From NCBI GenBank assembly GCA_964613805.1, contig CAZTJF010000007.1, positions 83,700 through 147,699 on the forward strand: 64,000 nt of DNA. Reading direction: 5' to 3'. Below are positions 25,132 to 34,627 of the stretch, in pieces (the stretch's first letter is position 1; each line of letters starts with the position of its first letter). Under the pieces are notes generated by a model that did not search any database, had not been told where the DNA came from, and saw only the letters and a program-made list of their open reading frames with translations. Source of the stretch: XYD12-FULL-36-8 sp964613805. Lineage in GTDB: Bacteria; Bacteroidota; Ignavibacteria; Ignavibacteriales; Ignavibacteriaceae. The position numbers and the translations under genes are program-made.

Positions 25132-27717
25132 CTGAAGAGTATCTATCTATTAATATTACCATTAATCTCCCTGATGTTTCAGCCGATATCAGGGCAAATA
25201 ATTTTTAAAAATTTACCACAAAACGAACTCTCGTCTCATGATTCACTTTTTCTGGATATAGGAAAAACGAGAAAAATATTGTCGCTGCATGGCAAATGGA
25301 AGGTTTATCCCGCAAATTCTGATAAAATGGAAAAAATATCCGTTGAAATTCCATCTGCATTCGAAGGAGAAACAGATTTGGTTTTTGAAAAGAGTTTTAT
25401 CCTTAGCACTTCAGATATTTCAAACTACAAATTAAAGCTAAATTTTTTAGGGCTGAATTATTCAGCGGACATTTCGTTAAATAACATTAGCATTTACCGG
25501 CATACCGGAGGCGAGTTTCCATTTTCATTAGATTTACCAAAAGATATCTTACACTCAGATAAAGCAAATATTTTATCTGTAAGATTATCAAATAGGTCAG
25601 ATTCAAAAAACACAATCCCTGTAAAACAGAAATTCCATTTTCCTAAAGCTTTAGGGGGAATCTTTCGAGATGTTTATATTCATTTTACTCCAAATATTTT
25701 TGTTTCTGATTTAAGTACAAATATCAACTTCGATGCAAAACTAAAAAAGTATTTTCTTTCAGTTAAAACAAAAATTGAAAACAGAGGATTGGTCTCGGTA
25801 AAGGATACCGCTGTTGGGGCAGAGACATTTTCACTTTATCTGAATCTCACTTCCCCAACTGCTGAGGGTATTGTTAAATCGGGTGAGATTAAATTTCAAC
25901 TTGATAAGAAGAAGGAAGTATCTTTAACTCAATCATTTGAAATATCGGCACCGATGTATTGGAGCCCGACAAATCCCAAAACATATTTGCTTAATGCAGA
26001 AGTTTATCATAATGAAAATTTAATTGATAAAACAGCTCGTTTGACTGCAATATGCGAGTTACAAGTTATTGGCGATTCCTTAATCCTGAACAATCAAAAA
26101 TATTTTCTACATGGTGTTACTTATTACCCAGTATTTGAAGACTACGGCGGGTTGATTACATATGCGCAAATGGAAAATGATATTAAACTTATTCGTGCAA
26201 CAGGATTTAATGCCATAAGATTTGCAAAAAAAATACCGCATCCTTATTACTTGGTTCTTTGCCAGAAATATGGCTTGTTGCCTTTTATTGAACTACCGAT
26301 CAATTCTATACCAAAATCAATTCTTGAAGAGAAAGAATTTACAGACCGGACAACCAACTACGTTAACTTTTTATTGCGGGGTTTTAATAATCTAACTATT
26401 GGCGGTATAGGCATTGGAAGTTCTTTTTTCGGAGATTCGGAAACAGATATTCGATTCATAGAAAATATAGCAGGTTTAATTAAGAAAAACTCAAATGCGA
26501 TAACTTATGCATCTTTTGTAGATGGAGAAATAAAAGAAATTAAAAACCTTGATTTTTACGGTATAGAAATAATTAACCGTCCGTTAGCATCAAGCAATTT
26601 AAATCGGCTACTGCAGAGTGAAGAATTAAAATCGAGTAAGGTATTTATCAGCGAAACTTCCCATTTGGTTAGCAGAGGAAAATCAGATGGTTACTTGAAT
26701 GATAATTCCTTCGAAGCTCAGGCAAAATTTTTTGAAGATGTACATGACTATTCACAAAGTAATTCTCTGCTTGGATATTTTTTAAACAGCATGTTCGATT
26801 ACAGAAGCGAATACGCTTCTATAATATCCGGTTATAATGAAGAGAATATTTTACGCACCGGGCTTGCTGATGAAAACCGCAGCACTGATAGAATCAGCTA
26901 CAAAGTTATATATGCAAAACTTAACAACATTGAGAAGGTTACTATTCCAATAGGAAGTAAAAAAGACGACTCGCCCATGCTTTTTATAATCACTGGAATT
27001 TTAATCGCAATTATCATGGGCATAATGATTAATTCAGGCAAAAAATTTAGAGAGGATTCGTCACGAGCATTGCTCAGACCTTATAATTTTTTTGCCGATG
27101 TGAGAGATCAAAGATTAATATCCGGTATTCACACTCTTGTTATAATGCTCATTATTATTTCAACATCGGGACTGCTTCTAAGCAACATTGTTTATTACTT
27201 AAAAGAAAATGTTCGTTTTGAAAAATTGCTTTTGAGTTTTGGCAGTTCAAATCTAATGCAAAACGTCAGCTATATTGCTTGGAATCCTTTAGCTTCGATT
27301 TGGTGGCTGTCATTATTAACGGTGATTGCTCTCCTCATTTTAATTATTCTCGTTAAGGCCTCTTCCTTTTTCGTCAAAACAAGAGTTGCATTCAGCAGCA
27401 TATTTCACGCTGTCGTCTGGTCTTTTCTGCCATTAGTAATACTCGTCCCTGCTGGAATTATTTTATATCGTGTGCTTAATACGAATACTATTAATATTTA
27501 CATTTTTGCTGCAATGTTCGGTTTCAGCATTTGGATATTTTATCGTTTGATGAAATCAATATATGTGATATTCGACACAAACCCTGCCAACGTTTATCTC
27601 TACAGCTTCATTCTGTTTTTTATTATTGCAATTTCATTCGTAATTTACTTTGAAATAAGCAACTCCACATTTACGTATATCTTGCATTCATTAAAAGATT
27701 ATAAATTTTTAGGGTAA
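25132..27717 (+). CDS. GH2-like protein with membrane C-terminus, probably not a functional glycosidase
   Basis: About 861 residues from a CTG at 25132, chosen because AGGA lies 8 bases upstream and the product then opens with a normal signal peptide (KSIYLLILPLISLMFQPISG); the frame extends to a TTG at 25087 that overlaps a promoter. Numbering from that TTG, order is: GH2 jelly-roll sugar-binding domain (about 60-205), Ig-like domain (210-325), TIM-barrel-like domain (330-610), one helix (631-649) and a five- or six-helix membrane region resembling Yip1 domains (665-876). The usual acid/base Asn-Glu after the fourth strand is replaced by GSSF (444-447), while the nucleophile-like E523 (FISETS) remains. 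Likely a binding protein. Confidence 0.78.
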   Translation: MKSIYLLILPLISLMFQPISGQIIFKNLPQNELSSHDSLFLDIGKTRKILSLHGKWKVYPANSDKMEKISVEIPSAFEGETDLVFEKSFILSTSDISNYKLKLNFLGLNYSADISLNNISIYRHTGGEFPFSLDLPKDILHSDKANILSVRLSNRSDSKNTIPVKQKFHFPKALGGIFRDVYIHFTPNIFVSDLSTNINFDAKLKKYFLSVKTKIENRGLVSVKDTAVGAETFSLYLNLTSPTAEGIVKSGEIKFQLDKKKEVSLTQSFEISAPMYWSPTNPKTYLLNAEVYHNENLIDKTARLTAICELQVIGDSLILNNQKYFLHGVTYYPVFEDYGGLITYAQMENDIKLIRATGFNAIRFAKKIPHPYYLVLCQKYGLLPFIELPINSIPKSILEEKEFTDRTTNYVNFLLRGFNNLTIGGIGIGSSFFGDSETDIRFIENIAGLIKKNSNAITYASFVDGEIKEIKNLDFYGIEIINRPLASSNLNRLLQSEELKSSKVFISETSHLVSRGKSDGYLNDNSFEAQAKFFEDVHDYSQSNSLLGYFLNSMFDYRSEYASIISGYNEENILRTGLADENRSTDRISYKVIYAKLNNIEKVTIPIGSKKDDSPMLFIITGILIAIIMGIMINSGKKFREDSSRALLRPYNFFADVRDQRLISGIHTLVIMLIIISTSGLLLSNIVYYLKENVRFEKLLLSFGSSNLMQNVSYIAWNPLASIWWLSLLTVIALLILIILVKASSFFVKTRVAFSSIFHAVVWSFLPLVILVPAGIILYRVLNTNTINIYIFAAMFGFSIWIFYRLMKSIYVIFDTNPANVYLYSFILFFIIAISFVIYFEISNSTFTYILHSLKDYKFLG

Positions 27718-27720
27718 AGA

Positions 27721-30700
27721 TTGTATTTATCTAGACTGGAAATTTTTGGATTTAAATCCTTTGCACAAAAAACCTCAATCAATTTTAATGAGGGGATAAC
27801 TTCTATTGTTGGTCCGAACGGATGCGGTAAAACCAATATTGTTGATGCGATTAGATGGTGCCTTGGAGAGCAAAGAAGCGGAACTTTACGCAGCGATAAA
27901 ATGGAAAACGTAATTTTTAATGGAACCAACTCCAAAAAACCAATGGGAATGGCTGAGGTTTCTCTCGTTATTCATAATACTAAAGGAATTTTACCAACCG
28001 AATATACCGACGTAACAATTACCAGAAGAATTTTCCGTTCAGGCGAAAGCGAATATCTGTTAAATAAAAATTTGTGCCGATTAAAAGACATAACAAATCT
28101 TTTTATGGATACCGGTATTGGGGCAAATGCTTACTCTGTAATCGAATTGAAAATGGTTGAAACTATTCTTAGCGATAAAGCTGATGAAAGACGCACTATG
28201 TTCGAAGAAGCTGCAGGCGTTAACAAATACAAACTAAGACGACGCCTTGCGCTAAGAAAACTTGACGATGTTAAAGCAGATTTAACAAGAGTAAATGATA
28301 TTGTCACCGAAGTCGAGAAAAAAGTAAACTCCCTTGAACGCCAAGCAAAACGAGCAGAGAAGTTTAATAAGATATCAACCCGGCTTCGTGAACTTGAGTT
28401 AGACCTTGCTGAACGCGAATTTGCATTATTTAATTTGCAGCGCGAAGAACATCGGCTTAAAAAAAATGAATTCTTTGATCAGAGATTAAATATAGATTCA
28501 GATTCCAGCAAACAAGAGGACGGGCTTAAACAAACTAAACAAAATCTTAGCGAAATAGAGTCTCTCCTAAAAGAAAAACGTTCTGATGTGCAGCTTCAAA
28601 CAGAAAAAATTTACAATTTGCAAAATCAAATTTCTGTTTCGGAAGAAAGAAAAAAATCGATAAAAAATAATATTGATAATTATTTGCTCGAACTAAATGA
28701 ACTTAATGATCAGCTAAAGAACACCGAGCAAATTATCGGTGAAAATCAAACAGAACTCGAAGAACTTATATTTAATATTTCTCGAAAAGATAATGATAAG
28801 ATTCTTATTACTTCAGATTTAGACAATTCAAAAACTAATCTTGAAGAGAAAAAAAGAGAATTAAAAGAGCAAAGAGAGCTGCTGCTTGAAAAGGTGAAAG
28901 AAATTGCAAACAAAGAAAACGAGCTTTCGAGCTTAGATAAGTTAGTCGAAGGCAAAAAAGATTTAACCGAAAAACTCAATCATAAAATTCAAACGCTAAC
29001 TGGTAATATTGCAAAGACAGTTGGTTTCATTGCAGATCTTGAGCAAGAGAAAGCCGAGATGGTTGTAAGGTTCCAAGAAGCTGAGGCTGTTTTCAATCAA
29101 AAACAAAAAGAAAAAGAAGAGTTAGAACAGCAGCTTAATTCTCTTAAGGGTAAAGAGCTTGAGGAAAGAAGTCTGCTTAACGGAATTAAAGATAGAATTG
29201 GCTTCCTTCAAACTTTAATTGATAACCTGGAGGGAGTTTCAAAAGGAGCTAAAGCTCTGCTTGAAAATAATAATTGGAATATTGGAGATAAATCTTTACT
29301 TGCCCATATTGGCAGCACATCAGAAGATTACCGCATAGCTGTTGAGGCGTCCCTAAAAAATAATCTAAACACAATATTGATTGAATCCATCGAGGATTTA
29401 CGAAAAGGAATTGACCTTCTAAAAAGCAGCGATATTGGTAAAGCCGCGTTTTATGTAACCCAACAAAACGGAAAAAGAGAGAGAAACTTTTTTCTGTGGA
29501 TAAAAAACTTGTTCACGAAAAGAAAATTCAAATCTTTAGAAAACGAAATTGGTTTTGTTGCGTGGACCAAAAATCTTATTCAAACAGAAGACAAGTGGAA
29601 AGTTTTCTTTGAGCGCTATTTAGATAAAACCGCAATTGTAAATTCAATTGAAACGGCTCTCAATCTTTCAAAAAAATATAATGCGTTTAACTTTGTTACC
29701 GTTGAAGGCGATTATGTTGATCAATATGGTATAGTTGAGGGCGGCTCAATTCCAAAACTCGATGATTCGGTTTTTGGAAGGAAACAGTTATTAAAGAATT
29801 TAAGAGCAGATTTTTCCAAGGGTGAAGATGTCCTTAATGAATTAAAAAGTAAAATTGAAGAAACTGAAAGCTCTTTGTCCTCAATCAATCTCAAAGTTCT
29901 ATCGGAACAGGGAAGAATGCTGCAAAATGATATCGCCAATATAGAAAAGCAAATTGCTCAGTTTGAATTCGAAAGAAAGAAAGCAGACGATGAGATAGAA
30001 AAATCAAGAGAGGAAATAAAGAATATTGCTGTCGAATTGAATCAGCTTGACAACGAATACACAAACTTATCAATGATTCTCAAAATGTATAATGATGAGA
30101 AAAACAAAGCTGATGAAGAATTCGTTAAGCTTGAGGTAAATTATAAGTTCAGCGAGGATACTTATAACAGTACTTTTTCAAACCTTAATAAGCTGAATCT
30201 TGAACTCGAAAGATTTAGCGGTGAGAAAAAGAATATTGAGAACTCTATTGATAGAGACAAGGAATCAATCGAACTCATTAAAAAATCACAACACAAACGT
30301 CAAGCCGACATAGCTAATCTTAACAACGAGTTGCTTGCTTTGGAAAATTTATTTGCAGAGAAAATCCCGGTGTTAACAGAGCTTGATCATTTCAAAACTG
30401 TTATGTTAAAAGAAGAAGAAGTAATAGAAGCCAAATATCATTCAGTCAGAGAGGAAATAAATAAGGCGGACTTAATCTTATCAAATCTTCGTAAACAAAG
30501 GGAACATCTGACGGATGAAATACACGCTGTAGATATTAAGGTTAATGAACTGGATATAAATATTTCAAACTTGAAGAATAATATTCTTGAAAATTATTCG
30601 ATTCATTTAGAGAAAAAGGAGTTTGAAAATCTTAATGAATTTAATTTTACAGAAAGAACAACTGAGGTTCATTCTCTAAAGCAGCAAATAAAAAATTTGG

Positions 30701-31314
30701 GACCAATAAATGTTCTCGCTTATTCTGAATATGAAGAAGAAAAAGAACGGTTTGAATTTTTAAGAAAACAGCGAAATGATTTGCTTGAATCTGAAAGAGA
30801 TATTGTAAAAACGATAGACGAAATAAATGTAACTGCCCAATCTTTATTCATGGAGACTTTTGAAAAGATAAGAGAAAATTTCATAAAGATTTTTAGGAAC
30901 TTATTCAACCCTGGTGATGAGGCGGATTTACGATTGGCTGAGAATTCTGATCCGCTCGAAGCTAAAATAGAGATTATCGCAAAGCCAAAAGGTAAACGCC
31001 CCACTTCAATCGAACTTTTATCAGGCGGCGAAAAAACTTTAACTGCAATAGCCCTTCTGTTCGCAATTTATCTTGTTAAGCCAAGCCCATTTTGTATCCT
31101 TGATGAAATTGATGCTCCACTTGATGATGCTAACATTGATCGTTTTACCAGAATATTAGATGACTTCAGCAAGAACACACAATTTATTGTTGTAACACAC
31201 AACAAAAGAACAATGGAAGCAGCAAGCACTCTTTATGGTGTTACTATGCAGGAGGAAGGAATATCTAAGCTGGTAAGCGTTAGATTTAATGAGGAATTAA
31301 ATTTTGCTTCTTAG
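27721..31314 (+). CDS. smc: Chromosome segregation protein SMC
   Basis: A 1197-residue SMC ATPase that compacts and segregates the chromosome. It has the Walker A G-P-N-G-C-G-K-T-N near residue 32, long coiled coils (about 165-500 and 690-1020), a central hinge (about 515-680), and the C-terminal ABC signature LLSGGEKTLTA with Walker B FCILDEIDAPLDDAN. The start must be the TTG at 27721 because the conserved N-terminal strand begins there and no ATG follows for a long distance. It starts 3 bases after the preceding gene. The partner genes scpA and scpB are not in the window. Confidence 0.97.
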   Translation: MYLSRLEIFGFKSFAQKTSINFNEGITSIVGPNGCGKTNIVDAIRWCLGEQRSGTLRSDKMENVIFNGTNSKKPMGMAEVSLVIHNTKGILPTEYTDVTITRRIFRSGESEYLLNKNLCRLKDITNLFMDTGIGANAYSVIELKMVETILSDKADERRTMFEEAAGVNKYKLRRRLALRKLDDVKADLTRVNDIVTEVEKKVNSLERQAKRAEKFNKISTRLRELELDLAEREFALFNLQREEHRLKKNEFFDQRLNIDSDSSKQEDGLKQTKQNLSEIESLLKEKRSDVQLQTEKIYNLQNQISVSEERKKSIKNNIDNYLLELNELNDQLKNTEQIIGENQTELEELIFNISRKDNDKILITSDLDNSKTNLEEKKRELKEQRELLLEKVKEIANKENELSSLDKLVEGKKDLTEKLNHKIQTLTGNIAKTVGFIADLEQEKAEMVVRFQEAEAVFNQKQKEKEELEQQLNSLKGKELEERSLLNGIKDRIGFLQTLIDNLEGVSKGAKALLENNNWNIGDKSLLAHIGSTSEDYRIAVEASLKNNLNTILIESIEDLRKGIDLLKSSDIGKAAFYVTQQNGKRERNFFLWIKNLFTKRKFKSLENEIGFVAWTKNLIQTEDKWKVFFERYLDKTAIVNSIETALNLSKKYNAFNFVTVEGDYVDQYGIVEGGSIPKLDDSVFGRKQLLKNLRADFSKGEDVLNELKSKIEETESSLSSINLKVLSEQGRMLQNDIANIEKQIAQFEFERKKADDEIEKSREEIKNIAVELNQLDNEYTNLSMILKMYNDEKNKADEEFVKLEVNYKFSEDTYNSTFSNLNKLNLELERFSGEKKNIENSIDRDKESIELIKKSQHKRQADIANLNNELLALENLFAEKIPVLTELDHFKTVMLKEEEVIEAKYHSVREEINKADLILSNLRKQREHLTDEIHAVDIKVNELDINISNLKNNILENYSIHLEKKEFENLNEFNFTERTTEVHSLKQQIKNLGPINVLAYSEYEEEKERFEFLRKQRNDLLESERDIVKTIDEINVTAQSLFMETFEKIRENFIKIFRNLFNPGDEADLRLAENSDPLEAKIEIIAKPKGKRPTSIELLSGGEKTLTAIALLFAIYLVKPSPFCILDEIDAPLDDANIDRFTRILDDFSKNTQFIVVTHNKRTMEAASTLYGVTMQEEGISKLVSVRFNEELNFAS

Positions 31315-33292
31315 TATGATGGGTTTATTATTACTTTTAGATTGGATAAGACCAAATGGAGTTAACTGCACATATTCTTTAATTTTAATTAGTCTTTTTT
31401 TTTCTGCAATCCCATTCGCAAAAACCTTCAGTCAAATTAAAAGTAAAATTGATGACAAAGTCCACAAAATAAATTCTTCGAATCCAGTGGATATTTCATC
31501 TGTCTACAATGGTCGTGGTGGGGTTTATCTTTTTTGGAAAGAGAGTCGTTCTTCAATTGAAAGCAAAGTATTTTACGCTTACTTAAATTTTAACAATAAT
31601 TATCCCACCGATATTTCCGGGTATAATATTTCTGAATTAAGTTTTATACAAAACAATCCCAAAGCAATCTCTTATATTTCAAATGATGCCGTAGTGGCAT
31701 GGAAGGATTATTCGAACCAGTTTGCTGGTGATCTTTATTTACAGAGAATATCGAGGACAGAACCGCTTTGGTCAAAGACCGGCGTGCGGATCAATAATTC
31801 CCTCGAACAAATTTTTGATTATTCACTTTGTTCTGATAAGGCCGGGAACATTTTTGTTGTTTACATTACTCGAAACGAGTATCCCTCAAACGATTATAAC
31901 TTGAATTATCAGCGTGTATTATACGATGGAAACTTGGCTTACAAGAATCAATCGGTAATTGTTGAAAGTTCGCCGCGAATAAAAAATAATCTTCAGATTT
32001 TTCATGATAATAGTGGTGGAGCGTTTATACTTTGGACTGAAAAAATAAATGACAAAGAATCTTTGCTCATTAAAAAATGTGATCCTTCCGGCAATTTAGT
32101 ATTCGGTAAACGACCAATAAAAATTTCTGGAACGCTTCATAATACCGTGAGATTTTGTGCTGACATAATCAACAAATCATTGCTTTACATTGCCTGGGAA
32201 ACTGATGACAAAAACATTTATCATCAGCTGATAAATAGTAAAGGAAAAGCCATTTGGACGGTTGGCGGAACTAAAGCAGTTTTTACAAAAGGAAAGAATA
32301 TGCTTCCGCAAACAGTGCAAAGCGATTCTCTTATTACATTATGCTGGTTAAATGATTTGAATAACAAAAGCAGTTTGTATCTGCAAAAGTTTAAAACAAG
32401 TGGGAAGGAAATCTGGAAAGACAGGGGCGTCTTGGCAACAAATCATAATGAAACTATTAAAAACTTTTCGCTTGCAAGTGATGGTGTGAGCGGACATTTT
32501 GTTGTATGGTCGTATGAAACTCCGTCCAATGATAATTGCCAACTTGGTATCCAGCAAATAGACAGCAAGGGAAAACTATTGCGGGATTCAGTTAGTACTT
32601 TCTCAACCCTTTCGACCGGTTGTGAGAAAAATTATTTCGCTGTTTTTCCGGATGGAACAGATTGCGCCTTAATATCTTATAAGACTTCTGATGGTCTGAT
32701 CAAAGTTGAGAAGGTTCCCCGATTTCAAAAACCAGTGGGCGATTTTTTGTTTTTAGCATCGGAGTTAAGTGGAAAATCTGTTAAGCTTAAAATTAGCACA
32801 AATGTTAAGGATAAAAATTTGCTTTTTATTGTTGAGCGACTTGCTCATTCAGATACCTCTGCAAATGTTTGGGAATATTTGGGAACTGTTGATGCTTCTG
32901 CTAACAGAACTGATTATGAATTTATTGATGATCCAACAGAGTTCGGCACTTTATATTACAGGACAATTCTAAAAAGTGATTCAAAAGAATTATTATCCAA
33001 TATGTCGCGAATAGATTATTTAGAGGCGTCATCAAAAATTATTGTTGCACAAAATAATCCAAATCCATTTAGCGATTCTACAGTTATAAGTTTTTACTTG
33101 CCCGCTTCCGCATTGGTTGCACTTGAATATTTCGATGAACACGCAGAAAAAATCGGAGAGGTGACAGAAAGGGAATTCCCAGCAGGAGAAAATAGCATAA
33201 CGTTTTATGCGAGAGAACTTCAACCCGGAATTTATTTTTATAAACTCTTTACAAAAGACTTTGTGGATGTTAAAAAAATGGTTGTTGATTAA
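31304..33292 (+). CDS. Secreted protein with T9SS C-terminal sorting domain
   Basis: A 662-residue protein of unknown function. A hydrophobic signal lies at residues 25-44 (LILISLFFSAIPFAKTFSQ). The body contains repeated beta-propeller-like segments with Trp and Asp (for example YISNDAVVAWKDYS, AFILWTEKI, LLYIAWETDDK), suggesting a multi-blade repeat fold. The last 85 residues form a T9SS sorting domain (NNPNPFSDSTVISFYLP, then PGIYFYKLF and KKMVVD). The TTG at 31304 overlaps the end of smc by 11 bases and has GAGG 9 bases upstream; ATGs at 31316 and 31319 are alternatives without a ribosome site. The next gene starts immediately after its stop. Confidence 0.85.
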   Translation: MLLSMMGLLLLLDWIRPNGVNCTYSLILISLFFSAIPFAKTFSQIKSKIDDKVHKINSSNPVDISSVYNGRGGVYLFWKESRSSIESKVFYAYLNFNNNYPTDISGYNISELSFIQNNPKAISYISNDAVVAWKDYSNQFAGDLYLQRISRTEPLWSKTGVRINNSLEQIFDYSLCSDKAGNIFVVYITRNEYPSNDYNLNYQRVLYDGNLAYKNQSVIVESSPRIKNNLQIFHDNSGGAFILWTEKINDKESLLIKKCDPSGNLVFGKRPIKISGTLHNTVRFCADIINKSLLYIAWETDDKNIYHQLINSKGKAIWTVGGTKAVFTKGKNMLPQTVQSDSLITLCWLNDLNNKSSLYLQKFKTSGKEIWKDRGVLATNHNETIKNFSLASDGVSGHFVVWSYETPSNDNCQLGIQQIDSKGKLLRDSVSTFSTLSTGCEKNYFAVFPDGTDCALISYKTSDGLIKVEKVPRFQKPVGDFLFLASELSGKSVKLKISTNVKDKNLLFIVERLAHSDTSANVWEYLGTVDASANRTDYEFIDDPTEFGTLYYRTILKSDSKELLSNMSRIDYLEASSKIIVAQNNPNPFSDSTVISFYLPASALVALEYFDEHAEKIGEVTEREFPAGENSITFYARELQPGIYFYKLFTKDFVDVKKMVVD

Positions 33293-34015
33293 ATGAATGC
33301 CAATAAGTTCAAGCTGTTTGTAGATTTTGACGGCACAATTACAAAACAGGATGTCGGTGAAGCTATATTCAGAAGGTTCGGCAGTGCTTCTGAAACAGAC
33401 ATTATCGTTGCTGATTTAGTAAGTGGAAAGATAACTGCCCGCAAGTGCTGGGAATTATTGTTTTCTACCATTATCAAGGTTGATCCAAAATTGCTAAACG
33501 AGTTCATTGATATAATGGAAATTGATTCGACATTTCCCAAGTTCCATAAATATTGTTTAGATAACGATATCGTGATGTTTGTGTTAAGCGACGGATTCGA
33601 TTATTATATAAATCGAATATTTAAAAGAGAAAAGTTGAATCACATAAAAGTATTTGCGAACAGTTTAACCATAAATGAAAACAATGAATTGGTTCCTTCT
33701 TTTCCTTATTTTGATATTGATTGCCAAACCTCTGCAAATTGCAAAAGAAATCATATATTGAACAACAGCAGCGATGACGATTATACAATTTGCATAGGCG
33801 ACGGTAATTCTGATAAATATTCAACAGAGTTCTGTGATTTTATTTTCGCCAAGGATGATTTGCTTAGATATTGTGAGAAAGAGAGAATAACTTATTTCCC
33901 ATTTAATAACTTTGATGACGTCATTACACGTCTCGAATTTCTAAAATCAAAAAAGCGTTTAAAGAAGCGGTATCAAGCCGAATTAAAAAGAAGAGAAGTT
34001 TATTTACAAGAATAA
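33293..34015 (+). CDS. MtnX-like HAD-family phosphatase
   Basis: A 240-residue haloacid-dehalogenase phosphatase. Motif I is D11-F-D13-G-T (VDFDGTITKQD), motif II is VLSDGFDYY, and motif III/IV is CIGDGNSDKYS. The cap and spacing match the MtnX/2-hydroxy-3-keto-5-methylthiopentenyl-1-phosphate phosphatase and PSP-like group. No other methionine-salvage gene is nearby, so the substrate is open. The ATG directly follows the preceding stop, and the next gene starts 1 base after this one ends. Confidence 0.82.
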   Translation: MNANKFKLFVDFDGTITKQDVGEAIFRRFGSASETDIIVADLVSGKITARKCWELLFSTIIKVDPKLLNEFIDIMEIDSTFPKFHKYCLDNDIVMFVLSDGFDYYINRIFKREKLNHIKVFANSLTINENNELVPSFPYFDIDCQTSANCKRNHILNNSSDDDYTICIGDGNSDKYSTEFCDFIFAKDDLLRYCEKERITYFPFNNFDDVITRLEFLKSKKRLKKRYQAELKRREVYLQE

Positions 34016-34016
34016 T

Positions 34017-34604
34017 ATGTCTGCAATTGCATCAAAAATATTTAAGTATAGAAGTTATACCCCAATTCCATTTTTACTCATAATGTTTTTCTATGCTAAT
34101 CCTAACGTTTGGAGCATTATCCTGGGTTTTATAGTTGCACTGCTTGGAGAGTTAATTAGACTTTGGGGAGTAAGTTGGGCGGGCAGTGAAACCCGCACAA
34201 CGGGATCGGTTGGAGGAACATTTTTAGTTATCAGCGGACCATTTGCTTACGTTCGCAATCCCCTTTACGTGGGTAATATTTTGATGTACACAGGTTTGGG
34301 AATTATGTCCTTTGCGTTGTTTCCTTATTTACAAATATGCGGATTATTGTTTTTCTTCTTTCAATATAAACTTATTGTAAAAGAAGAAGAGCGTTATCTT
34401 GAAAAAACCTACGGTCAAGATTACGAAAATTACCGCAAGAATGTTCCAAGTTTTTTTCCACGGTTTAAAGCTTATAGGGTTGAAGGACTTGAGCAGCCAG
34501 AATTTAGCTTGAAAGAGGGGCTAAGGTCTGAAAAAAGAAGTTTACAGGCGTTCGGATTTGTTGCATTAACAATAGTTCTCATATGGTTTCTTAGAAGAAT
34601 GTAA
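34017..34604 (+). CDS. Isoprenylcysteine carboxyl methyltransferase-family membrane protein
   Basis: A 195-residue membrane protein with about five helices and the ICMT/PEMT-type SAM-binding C-terminal region: GPFAYVRNPLYVGN, then KEEERYLEKTYGQDYENYRKNVPSFFPR. Bacterial members methylate lipids or small isoprenoid-like molecules; protein prenylation is not expected here. It lies between the HAD phosphatase and lpxB, 23 bases before lpxB, which hints at a lipid substrate, but this is inference. Confidence 0.87.
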   Translation: MSAIASKIFKYRSYTPIPFLLIMFFYANPNVWSIILGFIVALLGELIRLWGVSWAGSETRTTGSVGGTFLVISGPFAYVRNPLYVGNILMYTGLGIMSFALFPYLQICGLLFFFFQYKLIVKEEERYLEKTYGQDYENYRKNVPSFFPRFKAYRVEGLEQPEFSLKEGLRSEKRSLQAFGFVALTIVLIWFLRRM

Positions 34605-34627
34605 ATTTAATAGAGCAATAATTTAAG

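Noticed and set aside
28746..28979. Minus-strand open frame inside smc, rich in Ser/Leu/Phe
   Set aside because: It is the antisense of coiled-coil codons; smc motifs on the plus strand are continuous and full length.
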